NCBI GenBank assembly: GCA_946631345.1 | Contig: CAMPAA010000026.1 | Span: forward strand, 1-20,579 | DNA: 20,579 bases | Source: an uncultured Verrucomicrobiota bacterium | GTDB taxonomy: Bacteria; Verrucomicrobiota; Kiritimatiellia; RFP12; UBA1067 | Direction of reading: 5' to 3' | Part shown: positions 6,467 to 19,100 of the stretch, piece after piece | Layout of the letters: every line of letters starts with the position of its first letter | Position numbering within the stretch: position 1 is the stretch's first letter | Translations under genes and position numbers: made by a program | Notes under the pieces: model-generated | Told to the model about the DNA's origin: nothing | Database searches by the model: none | Seen by the model: only the letters and a program-made list of their open reading frames with translations

Positions 6467-9400
6467 ATGAAGAGCCATATAAACCTTCATGTCGCCGCAT
6501 TGATTGCGGCGATGATGGCGCTTGGAGCGCAGGCGGCACCAGTGTCGTCCGCGCAGGTCCGTGCGGCCGTCACGGCTTGGTCTTCCGCCAATGGTGCAGC
6601 GTTCGCCGGTCTTGGCGAAGCCTCCGAGCCTTCGGCCGTTTCCGATGACGACGGCACCGTGCTGTACTGGATCGTCCCCATGTCGAACGGCGGCGCGGTG
6701 ATCGCATCGCCAGATACCGACCTCGACCTCGTCGTATCCGTTCTGGAGAAGTACGACGGCCCGCTGCCAGAGGGGCATCCGCTTCCTGCGATACTGAAGA
6801 AGGATATGTCGAACCGCCTTGCGGTGCTGGCGAAGCGCGAGGCGGCGAACAATCCAGTTCCGCAGCTGCGCGCTTCGGCCGGTCAGGGCGGCTCGGCGAC
6901 CGAGGCGTTCGAGACGAGCGAGGAGCTTGAAAGTTCCATCGCGGGGGCCAACTCCCAGTGGGCGAAGTACGGCGTGGCCACAGCGGGCGCGCCGCTGCCG
7001 CTCAAGGCTGCGGCGCTCGAGGGCGGCGACGGCAGCCCGTTCGTGCGGAGGGTGGTTGATGGATTCGGGAAGGACGGTCGCTTCACGCACTGGAACCAGA
7101 GCGGCGGCACGTACAACTACCACACGCCGAACAACGAGGTGTGCGGCTGCGTGGCCACGGCGGGTGCGGCGATTCTCCAGTTCTTCAACTGCACCAACGA
7201 TCCCGGCACGGTGAAGAGCACGGTGGGGTGCAAGCTCTACGGCCATGCCTACGACTGCACCACGATGGCGGGCGCGCCTGACTGGGCGTCCCTGCCGGAA
7301 TCGTGCGGCGGTGCGGACGGCAACAGGAACCTCACCGATGCGGATCGTAGCCTGCTCGGCCAGGTCACCTACAACATGGGCGTGCTGGTCGGTATGTCAT
7401 GGGCGTCGGACGGGCCTGGGTCGGAGTCCGGCGCTTATGTGAGCGATCTCACCAAGGCGTTCAAGGCATATGGATTCAAGACAGCGCGCTACATACAGTA
7501 CTCGAATTCCGCCAGCAGCGACGGCGGCGAGTTCTTCAAGACGCTGTATGCGCAGCTTTGGTGCGGAGCTCCGGCGGTTCTTGGCATTCAGCGCCCCGGC
7601 GCCGGCCATGCGGTCGTTGCCTGCGGCTATGCACGCGATGCCGACGGCGACGAGTTCTGCCGGATTTTCATGGGCTGGGGCGGCAGCGGCGACAACTGGT
7701 ACAAGTTGCCGAAGATATCCGACTACATCCAGGTGCAGGGGGCTACGACCATGCTCGGCTATGAGGACGATGCGGTGGTGCCGGTGTACGGCGAGACGAA
7801 TATGCCAGGCGTGGAGTTCGGAATTCCTGGGTACGAGACAAACGGGGTGCCAGTGAAGGTCGAGGTGGACGGGCACGGCTACTTCGGCATCCGTGTGCCG
7901 TACGGTCTGGCTGACAAGACGCTCGTGTACGAGCCGCGCGGGAAATCGGTCACGATAACGCCGTTCGACGCGGCGGTGCTCGCCAACGAGGATGCCGACC
8001 GCGCCAAGCTTGATCCGGCAATCCCCAACGAAATCTACTTCCCGCTGCTGAACATGACGATGAAGCAGACCTTGGAATCCGGCAAGGCGGTGGCCGAGCG
8101 CGACGGCAAGGCCCTGCTTATCTTGAGCGGCACCGCCAGCTCCGATCGCTTCAAGCTGCTCACGGACTATCTGTATTACCTTGACGACGTGACCGACCTC
8201 TCCAACAAGTTCGTTTATGTGGTCACTTCGACAAGCTCATCCAACCCGAACGAGCCGGATGGAGACCCCTCCATCGGCGTGTTCGACCCTGCGGATTTCG
8301 TCCCCAACGAACGCTGGAAGGCGTCCAACGCCAAGCTCCAGTACGAGACTTTCATCGACTATCTCGCCACCGGTGAGACGAACACGCTGGGACTCGCGAC
8401 GAATGTGGTGATCTACACGTACGGCAATGACGACACGGCGGCGGTTACGAACTGCCTTGACGCCATTCTTCCGACCGGCTACGACATGTACTTGCGGCGC
8501 AGCTCCGACATTCAGATGACGGTGCGGGGCGTGAATGTCGCCGATGAAAACCTCAACGAGGTCGCCACGGCGGTGCCGGGATACGGTACGATAACCGATG
8601 CGTGGACGAACGGCGAGTTCGCCGTGTTCTCGGCACCCGGCACGTACACCAACGAATCGAAGGGCGTGATATACTCCTGCGTAGGGTGGACAACCAACGA
8701 TTTCTCCTCGGTGGAGGAGCTTGTCGAGGCTGGATTCACACAGGGCGCGGAGGCTGAAATACAGCTTTTCGCCGGCATGACGAACACCCTTACATGGATT
8801 TGGGACGCTTCGCACTACCGCGTTACGGCGGCTCTCGACAGACCGTACACGTCGGCGGAGGACTGGAAGAAGGCGATTTCCCCCACAAATGCATGGGTAG
8901 CCGCAGATACCCGCGTCACGATTACGGCTGAGCCGGTGGTCAAGAGCTTCCATTTCAGCGAATGGACTGTGCAGGGGACCGTTGACTACAGGCAGAGCAG
9001 CAATGCTGGGCTTTACGATAACGGAACGGCCGTTTCGTTCTTCGTGAACGAGCCGGTCACGGTGACGGCAAACTACAGAAACGGCACGAGCGGCGCACCG
9101 GTCTCGACTACAAACACGCTCGTATTTGCGTCCTCGCCAGCGGATCTTGCGGGCAAGGCACCGCTTCCTGTTGCTGAAAGCGGCTTCGACTGGGGAGAGA
9201 ACAAGACGCTCGACAACGGATTTACATTCATGGGCGGAACGTACACCGATTCTACAGGCGGGGTGTGGAAATGCGTATACGCGAAGGTTGCGGGAGTGAT
9301 TTACGAACCGCCTATCGGCTTCGCGAACCTGAACCTTCGCGTCTCCAACACGGTAACGTTCACATGGGAACTGCAGACCAATCCGTCGCCGATTGATCCA

Positions 9401-9742
9401 GACCCGCCAACACCGGTTGATCCTGATCCGCCAACGCCCGTTGATCCCGATCCGCCAACGCCTGCGGACATCACCATCACCGGCATAGAGCAGGCTTCCG
9501 ACGGGTCGTGGACGATTACCGTGTCCGGTGCGGTGAAGGATTGCTGGTACTGGCTCTATTCTACGGATGACCTCGCGAACGTGGCAGGAACGTCGGATGC
9601 ATGGACGGCCACAAAGGCGGCGACGGTTGAGGATAACCCTCAGCAGGCAGCCGAGGATGGCGATATAGTGTTCCACGCCGAAGCAGCGGGAAGTGCGCTC
9701 TTCTGGCGCGCCAAGGCCACTTCAACGGAGAGCGGTGACTGA
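6467..9742 (+). CDS. Secreted C10 (streptopain-type) cysteine peptidase with C-terminal adhesive modules
   Basis: The 1091-residue protein starts with a signal peptide (MKSHINLHVAALIAAMMALG, cleavage AQA after residue 23). ATG 6467 is preferred to GTG 6440 because the purine run 6432-6439 abuts that GTG and the signal peptide begins at 6467. Residues 24-150 resemble a C10 propeptide. The peptidase domain has the catalytic cysteine C228 in CGCVATAG and histidine H381 in GAGHAVVACGY, then GWGGSGDNWY; the family's usual N-W before GWGG is F-M here. Residues 525-660 look like a thioredoxin fold (LESGKAV, LLILSG, NKFVYVV) with no CxxC: positions 556-562 read TASSDRF. Two copies of a Y-x(9-12)-C module lie near 716-780 and 918-971, and an InlB-B-like repeat at 783-872 (SFHFSEWTVQG, VTVTANY). 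A Pro/Asp linker at 976-999 precedes a C-terminal beta domain of unknown role. It probably digests extracellular protein after propeptide removal. Confidence 0.88.
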   Translation: MKSHINLHVAALIAAMMALGAQAAPVSSAQVRAAVTAWSSANGAAFAGLGEASEPSAVSDDDGTVLYWIVPMSNGGAVIASPDTDLDLVVSVLEKYDGPLPEGHPLPAILKKDMSNRLAVLAKREAANNPVPQLRASAGQGGSATEAFETSEELESSIAGANSQWAKYGVATAGAPLPLKAAALEGGDGSPFVRRVVDGFGKDGRFTHWNQSGGTYNYHTPNNEVCGCVATAGAAILQFFNCTNDPGTVKSTVGCKLYGHAYDCTTMAGAPDWASLPESCGGADGNRNLTDADRSLLGQVTYNMGVLVGMSWASDGPGSESGAYVSDLTKAFKAYGFKTARYIQYSNSASSDGGEFFKTLYAQLWCGAPAVLGIQRPGAGHAVVACGYARDADGDEFCRIFMGWGGSGDNWYKLPKISDYIQVQGATTMLGYEDDAVVPVYGETNMPGVEFGIPGYETNGVPVKVEVDGHGYFGIRVPYGLADKTLVYEPRGKSVTITPFDAAVLANEDADRAKLDPAIPNEIYFPLLNMTMKQTLESGKAVAERDGKALLILSGTASSDRFKLLTDYLYYLDDVTDLSNKFVYVVTSTSSSNPNEPDGDPSIGVFDPADFVPNERWKASNAKLQYETFIDYLATGETNTLGLATNVVIYTYGNDDTAAVTNCLDAILPTGYDMYLRRSSDIQMTVRGVNVADENLNEVATAVPGYGTITDAWTNGEFAVFSAPGTYTNESKGVIYSCVGWTTNDFSSVEELVEAGFTQGAEAEIQLFAGMTNTLTWIWDASHYRVTAALDRPYTSAEDWKKAISPTNAWVAADTRVTITAEPVVKSFHFSEWTVQGTVDYRQSSNAGLYDNGTAVSFFVNEPVTVTANYRNGTSGAPVSTTNTLVFASSPADLAGKAPLPVAESGFDWGENKTLDNGFTFMGGTYTDSTGGVWKCVYAKVAGVIYEPPIGFANLNLRVSNTVTFTWELQTNPSPIDPDPPTPVDPDPPTPVDPDPPTPADITITGIEQASDGSWTITVSGAVKDCWYWLYSTDDLANVAGTSDAWTATKAATVEDNPQQAAEDGDIVFHAEAAGSALFWRAKATSTESGD
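9392..9463 (+). repeat. Three 24-base tandem repeats encoding a DPDPPTPV linker
   Basis: Three direct copies (9392-9415, 9416-9439, 9440-9463) encode (I/V)DPDPPTP(V/A) and differ mostly at third codon positions. They form a stiff Pro/Asp linker between the adhesive modules of the C10 peptidase and its last 90 residues. In-frame 24-base units can expand or contract without breaking the gene. Confidence 0.9.
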
Positions 9743-10107
9743 TGGGATTCAGATTTTCAATAATTGCGCTCGGCGCGTTATGCTGTCTCTTCTCCGGCTG
9801 CGGATGCTCCAAGGAGAAGAAGCCGGATGATGGCGTGCCGTCTCGCATGGAAGATGCCGCCTACACGAACCGGCTCGTCGGGCTGCGCAGCGCACAGAAG
9901 GATGTCGCCTCGCGCATGGCTGACATTCGCGTTAAGCTCGCAAAGCTCGGCGAAGGGGCGGCAGGTACGCCGGAGTACGCCGCGCTTACGAATCAGCTTG
10001 TTCAGTGTCTGGAGGAGGCAGGGCGCCTCCGCAAGACGACCATGAACGTAATCCGCACGCGGATCCATAAGGAAGCCGCCCAGAAAAAAGGCAATTTGAA
10101 CAAATGA
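9742..10107 (+). CDS. Small lipoprotein with a helical domain, function unknown
   Basis: This 121-residue protein has a lipoprotein signal: a basic start, a hydrophobic run IIALGALCCLF and a lipobox FSGC with the lipidated cysteine at residue 20 (phenylalanine at -3 is unusual but tolerated). C22 and a charged KEKK follow. Residues 38-115 are rich in Ala, Leu, Arg and Glu with heptad-like spacing and probably form a helical hairpin or coiled coil. The ATG overlaps the TGA of the peptidase gene by one base (TGATG), which indicates translational coupling, and the giant gene starts 14 bases after its stop. It would sit on a membrane facing the periplasm or the surface. I do not recognise a family. 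Acting as a partner, chaperone or anchor for the peptidase or giant protein is inferred only from the operon. Confidence 0.85.
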   Translation: MGFRFSIIALGALCCLFSGCGCSKEKKPDDGVPSRMEDAAYTNRLVGLRSAQKDVASRMADIRVKLAKLGEGAAGTPEYAALTNQLVQCLEEAGRLRKTTMNVIRTRIHKEAAQKKGNLNK

Positions 10108-10109
10108 AG

Positions 10110-10114
10110 AAAGG
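10110..10114 (+). promoter_or_regulatory. Ribosome binding site of the giant protein gene
   Basis: AAAGG (10110-10114), inside the purine run 10107-10112, lies seven bases before ATG 10122 and directly after the lipoprotein stop. It supports ATG 10122, whose product begins with a clean signal peptide. Confidence 0.65.
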
Positions 10115-10121
10115 TGCACAT

Positions 10122-13100
10122 ATGAAAAGGAAAGCACTTGGTTTCATCGCAATGGCGATGGCGTTTATTGCTAACACGGCGTTTGCCTACAACGGCGTTG
10201 GGGATATCGTATCAATTGACCCCTGCGACCAGTACGGCATCAAGCAGCCGGTCAACACCACGCCAAAGGCGGCCGGCGAAACGGCATACTTCCGTATCCG
10301 ACTCCTTAACGTGAACTGCCGCATGAGCTATGATACGCGCGACAGCTCCAAGCGCACGAGCCCCTGGGAGCCGGACTACAACGGACTTACCGTCGGCAGC
10401 GGCGTGATGGAGCAGATGTGGCTCGCCAACCCGCCAAAAATCGGCGTGTATGTGAGCGGGCAGCTGCGCGGCGCGACCATAGGCTATCCGTACGCCGTAA
10501 CGATGGATGACGACGGCAGCTGGGCTGGATGGTACACCGATCTCGTCTGCTCCTACACCGTCAAGCCTGGCGATCTCGCCCTCCCGATGACCCTCGCCAA
10601 CGCCGCCGGCAAGGAAGTGGGCAACGGAGCGTCCGCCACCTACTACTTCAACACGATTCCGGCCTCGAGCGTTTGGAGACTGCGCGCGGATGAGCGCGCA
10701 GGCACCTCCGACGACGCCGAATGGAACACGGTCGTATCCACAAACTACTGCCAGTTCTCCATAAACATGGGTTCCGTCGACCTGCCGCCGCTCTATGTCG
10801 CGGGACAGGACTGGACCCAGGGCGATGTCAACCTCAAGCAGGCTGGACTGTATCTCAAGTCCGTCGATTTCCACGCCACGGACTATACTGTTTCCAAGGG
10901 CCGCACCGAGAAGGTGACAGTCGATATCTTGGGCGGAGCCAACACCAACGGCAATGGCACCGTGTATGTGATGACGAAGGATCTTGACGCCATCGAGCTT
11001 GCGGAAAACGAGGTTGAGACAGTTACCATCACCAGCACGCCTGCGCATGACACCGACGGCACCTATCAGGTCGCCAAGGTGACGATCCCCTCTGGTGTCG
11101 ACGCAACCGACTTCTCGTTCAAGGTGAAGGGCGTTGAAACGAACAAGACCGGAACCGTGTACCTCTCCACGACCAAGGAATTCACATATGGTGACTCTGG
11201 CGACCTTGTGACTAACTTTGTGACGGCGGCCGTCATGTGCGTTGCGCCGCCGCCGCCGTACATAACCGTGACGATTGACGAGGCAGCCTCGAAGTCCGTC
11301 ACGGCTGGCTCAAACTACACGGACTACGCCGCAAAGCTCACAGTTGCGCTCTCTGAGGCGTATTCAAACGACTTCACTGTCGTTGTTACTCCTTCCATGG
11401 TTTCGGCCAGCGGCACTAATCCTCTCGGAAAGTACATCGGAATGTCATCCTATTCCGAGAACGGATTCATGCAGAGAGCGACGAACGTCACGTTCACGGC
11501 TGTCGAGATGGCAAACGGCACGCTCTCCAAGGATCTGTACCTGTATGCGCTTGGCGCGGACGATGACACTGACGGCGTTGGCAAAGGCATAGTGTTCAAT
11601 GCCGCCGCCGTTGCGCCCGCCGATGAGTATTTCAACAACGAAAACCCGTCCGCAATCCTGTACATCAAGAAATCCACCCCTGTAATCACATACCCCGAGG
11701 AAAGCCATGAGTACAGCGGACTGGCCGGAGGGGTGGAGTCCGTCTTCTCGATCACGGTTGCCGATGACTACACAGACCTCCAGAGTCCCTACACGGTGCA
11801 GTGGTACAAGACCGGCTCCGGCGCGGCCAACACGTTTGTGGTCACGCCGAATGCGGATGGCGAGCTTGCTGTTTCCGTGAAGTACAACTCCGGCTCCTAC
11901 ACCTCCCGCTTCCGCGTGCAGAACGCGGCGGGCGTGTGGTCCGAGATGCGCAAGGTCACCGTGCAGGTGAACGAAGCCAAACAGGTCACCGCCGTTGTGG
12001 AGGATCCCGACGACAGCCTCAACTACGATGAGGATGTGGAGGAGCTCTCGATCCGCTTCAAGCTGACCGAAGGCTACGAGGACGGCACGCTCTATGCGTT
12101 CCTCGTGCCTCTGGATGAAGCCTCATCCAACCTCGTGACCTGCAAGCAGTTCACGCAGGGCGTGGCCATCAGGAGCGGCGACACTGAATCCGCCGGCGTG
12201 GCGCGCATGATCATCCTCGACGGCAACGACGAAACCCAGCCGCTCACCTACGGAATCATGCTCCGCACGCGCAACACGCTCACCACGGGTGAGCTGATCG
12301 GTACATACGAATCGAAGGATCTCGAAATCTTCATCAACAACAAGGCTCCCGCCGTGACCGAGGTCAAAATGAGTGGCAGCGCTCCCGTCACCGTGAACGG
12401 CGACACGTTCAGGGGCAAGGCATCCCTCGGCCTCAACAAGATATTCACGATCGAGGCGGATGATGTCGAAGCCGACCTGACAGCCAACGTCATCTCCGAG
12501 TGGACCTTTTCCGACCCGAACGGCAACGCGGTGACCCGCACGGTGACGGCACCGCTCGATGATATCGTGCTCACCAACGTGTTCGAGGTGGCCGGCACCT
12601 ATGACTGCACGGTCAAGCTGCGCGACAAGGACATGTCCGCCAGCGACTTCCGCAAGGCCGCAGCGTTCACGTTCCACGTGACGGTGCTCGACACGCCTTC
12701 CGTGAACATCGTGTTCCCCGAGTCCGACACTTTCAACGAAACTGACGTGCTGAACCGCAAGGGCTTCTTCTACATCGAGCTTTCGACTGCTGCGACCAAG
12801 GAGCTTGACGTCGCCGTGACGGTTGCCCAGAACGGAGCCGACGGCGTGTTCAGCCTCGTCACCAACTCCGTACACTTCCGCGCCGGGCAGACGCGGCAGC
12901 GAATCGACATCGCAGACCTTGACGGCACGGACGAATCGGTCTCCGCGCGCGGCGGATTCACCATCACCGCCGCCGTGACTACCGAAACGCCAAACGAGGA
13001 CGGCATCGCGCTCAAGGACGTGTATCTCCCGGCCACGGAGCGTGTGTTCGTGATGAACGAGAACCCGACGATTACGCGCCCGATCTTCACGGGCGAGACC

Positions 13101-16100
13101 AACAGCGCTGCGATAAACGTGAACATTCCGATTCCGTGGAAGGTGTCCGACATCAACTACGACCTTACCGACGACCTGCTCATCGAATGGACGACGAGCG
13201 AAGGCCGCACTGCTACGTTCCGCGGCTCGGACGTCTCTTCGGGCGTGTTCACCAACATGTTCACGTCCGGTGGCTCCAAGAGCGTCACGCTTACTGTCAC
13301 CGACAAGGATGGCGGTTCGTCGTCCGTCACGCTGTACTACCGCGTGGCGGCCTCGAAGAGCGCGAACATCTATCCTCAGGGTCCGTACTATGGCGGCGGA
13401 CTCTCACCGATCGCCAAGAAGTACGTGCAGGCGTACGGTCGTGGTGAAGGGCGCGTGTGGTCTAACGGTGGCTCCTCTCTGGTTGAGGACTTCATGCACC
13501 GCTACACGTACGATGCCGGCGCGATTGACGTTGACATCTACGCATGGGGCTACAAGAACGGGCAGACCGATGACGGCACTCTGACCGATGTCACGGGCAC
13601 TGCTGGGCGCGACATCGCTATCACGCCCTACGGCTTCTCGTTCCCGATGGGCACGGTGTTCACGGCGGACGACTGCTACACCTACACCGACAGGAATGGC
13701 CGCGACAGCTTCTTCTACGCATGGATAATCGAGACGAAGGAGGAGGAGGCCGTCAGCTACACGGGCTCCGCCCTCGTGAGTCCGCAGTCTCCGAACTTCG
13801 CAAACAGGTTCTCCCGCTACACCTTGACGCTCCCGACGGAGCTTTCCGGCGACGACACCAGGCCTGTGTACGCAGGCAGGTACCTTGAGGCGTTCTTCTC
13901 CAAGGAGCTGTATGTGGCCGACAACATGGGCGACATGAACGGCGACGGCATACCGGACTACTTCGCCACGTTGGACTGGTCGATGGATTCCGGCGAATCA
14001 AAGCCGATTTGCGAGGCCATGACCGGTCAGGCGATATCCACCGAGGGTGGGGAGGAAGGCGGCTCCGCCACCGCCTCCGACCTTACGGATGTCAGCTCCT
14101 TCAACGATGACAACGACTTCATGCCCGCCTGCTGGGGCTACTCGGCCAACCCGCTCAAGCCGGCGCTTCCCGACTGGGGACCGGGCGAGAAGTTCACCGC
14201 GCTCTACGAAATCCGCGGCATTGGCATGGCCGGTTCCGACCGTCACCTTGGCCTAAACGAGCCGGGCGTATCCGACTACGACCTCAGCCAAGCCGAGACC
14301 TATGCTCTCATGGCCGATTTCGTTGCCGCCGGCAACACGCTTACTGGGGTAGAGGCCGATGATTACGCCGCCGCAACCAACTGGGCGACTTCCGTCCGCT
14401 GGACGCCCGAAGCGATCAATGCGAACACTGGCGCGCGCCTGAACCCGCTGAAGGCCGATACCGATGGAGACGGATTCGACGATGGCTGGGAATACTTCTT
14501 CTGGTACCATGCCCGCATCGGTGCGGTGACGAACGGTGTGTGGGGCAGGCTTGAAGGCCGCCGCTACGACATCGCCGCCCCTGCAACCGGCACGCGCATC
14601 TCGCCTGACGAGATTGTTGAGGCGTTCAATCCTCACAATCCCATGGCTGGCGGCCGCGACTTCGACGGGGATGGTCTCACCGACCTCGAAGAATACGTGC
14701 TCGGCACCAACCCCTGCGACTGGGATTCCGACGGCGACGGCATGAACGACCTCTGGGAGGTCATGAACGGACTTGATCCGCTCTCCCCGCTTGACGCAAT
14801 CGAGAACCCTGACCGCGACTTCATGGCTTTGAGCGAATACGCGGCTGATACGTTCACGGTGTTCACGTTTGCAAACGGTGATATGTTCGGTCTTCCCACC
14901 GCCACCTCGCCGTCCGTTGAGCTTGAGCCGATTACCAGCGGCGTATCGACCAACGGCTTCCTGGTCGGTGTTGACAACAATGGCGCGACGAATCTGTACA
15001 TCGTGGCCGCCCAGACAGCCGTTGGTGCGCTCAGCGACGATTTGGAGGCACTTCCTGCGATCGTCTCCGGCGACACGACGTATCTTGCGGGTCTTACGCC
15101 CGTGACCTTGGCTTCTGGCACCGAGATCGTATCCGCTGCCGATGCGGAGGGCGAATACCCGCTCATGTCCGCCTTCTATGGCGCGGAGGTGTACGGCAGC
15201 GGTGCGAAGATATGGTTCGCCGAGCAGCCGAAGCTGGTGGTTCAGTACGCTTCTGGTCTCCTGCAGCTGGCCAAGGACACGGCAGGCTTCGATACCTTCA
15301 CATACGGCGACACCGACTACCTCGGCGCATCTCGTACGTTCCCGGCTGGCACGCTTCTGAAGTCCGTAGCCGCCGAACCTGTAAACATGAACCAGGTTTA
15401 TGTGTCGCCGTACATGAAGGACTCCGGCGGTTTCGTGTGGACCAGCCCGAAGACGCTCGAGAAGGAGTCCACGATGCTGGCGCTCCCGCTCTTCAACTAC
15501 GGTGGTGACGGCAGAACGTACGTGCCTGCGGCCCTCACGGTGGATCAGTATTGCGTTGCGCCTGTTACTCCGAATAGGGAGCTGGCCAACGCGTTTGGCG
15601 TGACCTTGCCGGAAGGTTTCGTCCGTTCACAGCTCGTGAAGGTGGAAACCAACCGCAAGTTGACGCTCATTCACAACCAGGTGCTGAGCCAGTACGGTTT
15701 CGACCCGCGCGTTGCCTGGACCATCGACGACTACGGCTACGTCGATCAGCGTTGGCGCAAGGTCGACAGCGCGGAGGCCGACGATGGCCTTGGCGCAACC
15801 GGCCTTGCCACGAACACGGTGGCATACACCTCCCGCGACGAGTATCTCGTGATGCAGTACCGCCAGCAGATGCGCAAAATCGGCGATGACGGTCTGCGCT
15901 CCACGACGGAATCCCTGCTGAACGGCGGTGAAATCTATCTGATTGGCGCAGATGCGACGGCCTCGACTGGCGCTGCGGTGTCGCCCAACGCATCCGTGCC
16001 GTACTTCCGCCTCGCCACCACCTACCCGAACTTCCCGGTGGAGTTCGTGCGTCAGGCGTATGCGGAGCGCAACGAGATCTCGCCGTTCGAAAACAGCACG

Positions 16101-19100
16101 AACAGGCTCATCCTCGCCTACTGGACATGGCTTGAGGTCGATAACGACATCCATGGCGCGGATACGGATCAGGACGGCATCCCCGATGGCTGGGAACTCT
16201 ACATCAATGCCGACCCGAACAACTACGACGATGGCAAGCTCAGCGACGGTTGGGCAAAGGACGGCGACGAACTGAACCTTCTCGAGGAGTATGCGGGCGT
16301 AGATTCCTGCAACGCCTACACGAACCGCTTCCTCTACTCCGATCCCACGAAGCTGGTCTACCCAGAGGCCGACACGATCACCAAGAACCATCCAGGCCGT
16401 AAATCCGGTTGGTGGAACAAGTTCTTCCCGACGAACCCTTACGACATGGATACGGATGGCGACGGCGTGATGGATCATGCCGAGGGCAGGAGTTTTGTGA
16501 CCGATTTCTATGTGGGTAACAACTGGTACGGATCCAAGGCCACATCCTTCATCTATGGTCAGGATGTGTTCGCCGAGAAGTACGACATGGACGGCTCGAC
16601 CACCTGCTTCCGCGGCGGCGGCCTGAACCCGTGCACGGTCGATACCGATGGCGATCTCCTGCCTGATGCATGGGAATTCCAGTTCGCCGGCATTGTGTTC
16701 AAGGACGGTGCTCCAGAGAAGGACATCACCCTGCGCGACAGTGATCTTCAGATTCTCACGATGGCTGACGGCAAGCAGAAGGCCGTATCCGCCTCCGGTA
16801 GCGAGATTCGCGGGGGCATGGACGGCACCTGGAAGGGTGATGCCTGTTTCGACTTCGACCACGACGGTCTAGTGAACTGCCAGGAGTACCTTGTGCAGTC
16901 GCTCCGCCACCTCCGCTACGACGACGACAAGACGCCTCTCATGGGCATTGATCCGAACAGCCGCCAGTTCCTGAAGTTCATTCCATTCAGCGCATGGGAC
17001 GGCGAGTTCTTCCACAAGAAGTGCCTGGAAAGCGGCTTCACGGGTCTCGGCACGTGGCAGTTCCGCGACTTGGGCTACTTTGCGCGGCCTCCGCACGACT
17101 GGGACATGCTTGCGCAGAATCCCACTGGCATCAAGCGTTGCGCCAACTACGAAGCCTACGAGGGCGCAGGCTACCGCGTGATGTTGCCGCCGATCGTGGA
17201 ATTGCCACTCATCGGGAAATACTATTTCTATGTGGACGGCTGCATGCACTATGCCTGCACCGATCCGCGCCGCTGGGATACCGACGAGGACGGCATGGAC
17301 GACTACTACGAGCTGTTCCATGGCCTCAACCCGCTGCTCGGCACGATCGCCAATCCGCTTGGCAACGACGACTACGGATGGGTCAACACCCGCTACGATG
17401 TGATCGCCCAGATTCACAACGCCGGAGTGACTGCCTGGAGCAACTTCTGGACGGGCTGGAACATGGATGAGCCGCCGCCGTTCGATGCGATGCGCTATCC
17501 GTGGACCATCGGCACGATGGAGTGCGATGCCGACGGCGACGGTCTCAGGAACGACGAGGAGTCGATCAAGGTCAACCTCGCCAAGCCGACCAACACCCAC
17601 ACCGACCCGACTCCGTTGTGGATGACGGATTCCACCTCTACCGATCACGCGAGCTTCACGTCGCAGTACTATGCGTTTGATCCGTATATCAGCGAATCGC
17701 CAGACTACGATCCGAACATCCTCTACCCGGACGTGCTTGCGTATCCGTGGAACGATATCTCCCTCAGGCGGCGGCTGCGGGCAATGGGCGCTTCCAACGA
17801 AGCGCGTGAATGGATGTTCTCCTTCGAGGAGAACGAGGGGTACGATACAGACCATGACTTCAAGAGCGATGCGAAGGAATTGGTATTGGGCGTGGAGCCG
17901 GCGTCTGAGCCGCAGCTTTTCGCCGACCCCAACCGCCGTCAGGCGCTATACTTCCCGGGAGAAGACTCCGCCGCGATGTCCCGCGACGGTCAGGGCCGCC
18001 GCGCGGTGAGTTCCGAACCCGATCTCTTCAAGCAGTTCACGGTTGAGTGCTGGGTGAAGCCGGAAGAGCTTCGCGAGGCGGTATTCGTGGAGCGTATCTG
18101 CAACTATGGGCCTTCCACGCTCTCCAACAATACCTCCGTGCTTCGCGCCAACTTCCGTATCGGCATGGATGCCGATGGCAGGGCATACGGCGAGTTCGAG
18201 GGATCCACCGCGAATTCGGGCCATGTGCTAGTGACTGCACCTACGGCGCTTCCGCCCGAAACATGGACGCACATAGCCTTTACGTTCAACGGAACGGACG
18301 CAAAGCTCTTCCTTGACGGAAATGTGGCACCTGTAGCTGTCGCAAATGGAGTCGGCCTTATCCCTGCAAACGGCATCTACGGTATCCAGCAGGAATATTT
18401 CACGCCAGTCATGGACTTCGGGTACATTGCGCTTCCGTGCGCTACCGTTCTCGGCGCCAGCGTCACGGACGGCAATGCACTTGCTCTTGACGAGAACTCT
18501 GACTGGAGCCAGTTGGGATCCTTCTTCAAGGGCTGGCTCGATGAGGTGCGCGTTTGGGATGGCGCCCGCACACCGGAAGAGATACATACCAACTACCGCA
18601 AGCGCTTCACGATGGATGACCTTAAGCAGCTGCGGTCGAACGATGAGCAGACAGGCGTATTCGATCAGTGGGTACAGGGAGTGCGTCGTTCTGGAATCAC
18701 GGGGCTTACACTTCCTGCGGAGTTGATTCAGCACTACAACTTCGTCAACCTGCCGGGCGGCATAGAGCCATGCAATGTGATGACGGAGCCTTCGGAATTT
18801 CAGGCGAACGTGCTTGACAACGTGCGCAAGCCGAATGGACGTACGCTTGATGGTTCGCTGATGGCGGGCTGGTGGTCGCGGACGCCGCTTCACAGCACTG
18901 TGTACTGGAACTACGCTGTTGTTCCGTGGATCGGAAACATGGTGGCGCATATGCCGTACATGGACGGTTCGTCTCCGGATTCGCAGTATTGGAGCGAAAA
19001 CATTGCTGGTGTCATCCCCGCCACATCGCAGGGGCTTACCGCCTACGATTACCCCAACGAGGCGAATCCGTATCCGTACTTCCTGTACCACCGCGAGCGC

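Noticed and set aside
9392..9463. CRISPR-like array
   Set aside because: Units are directly adjacent with no spacers and encode a regular proline-rich linker inside a gene.
8237..9676. A 479-codon minus-strand open frame opposite the peptidase tail
   Set aside because: Same antisense artefact: no domain, biased composition, and the + strand frame has a signal peptide, catalytic residues and modules.
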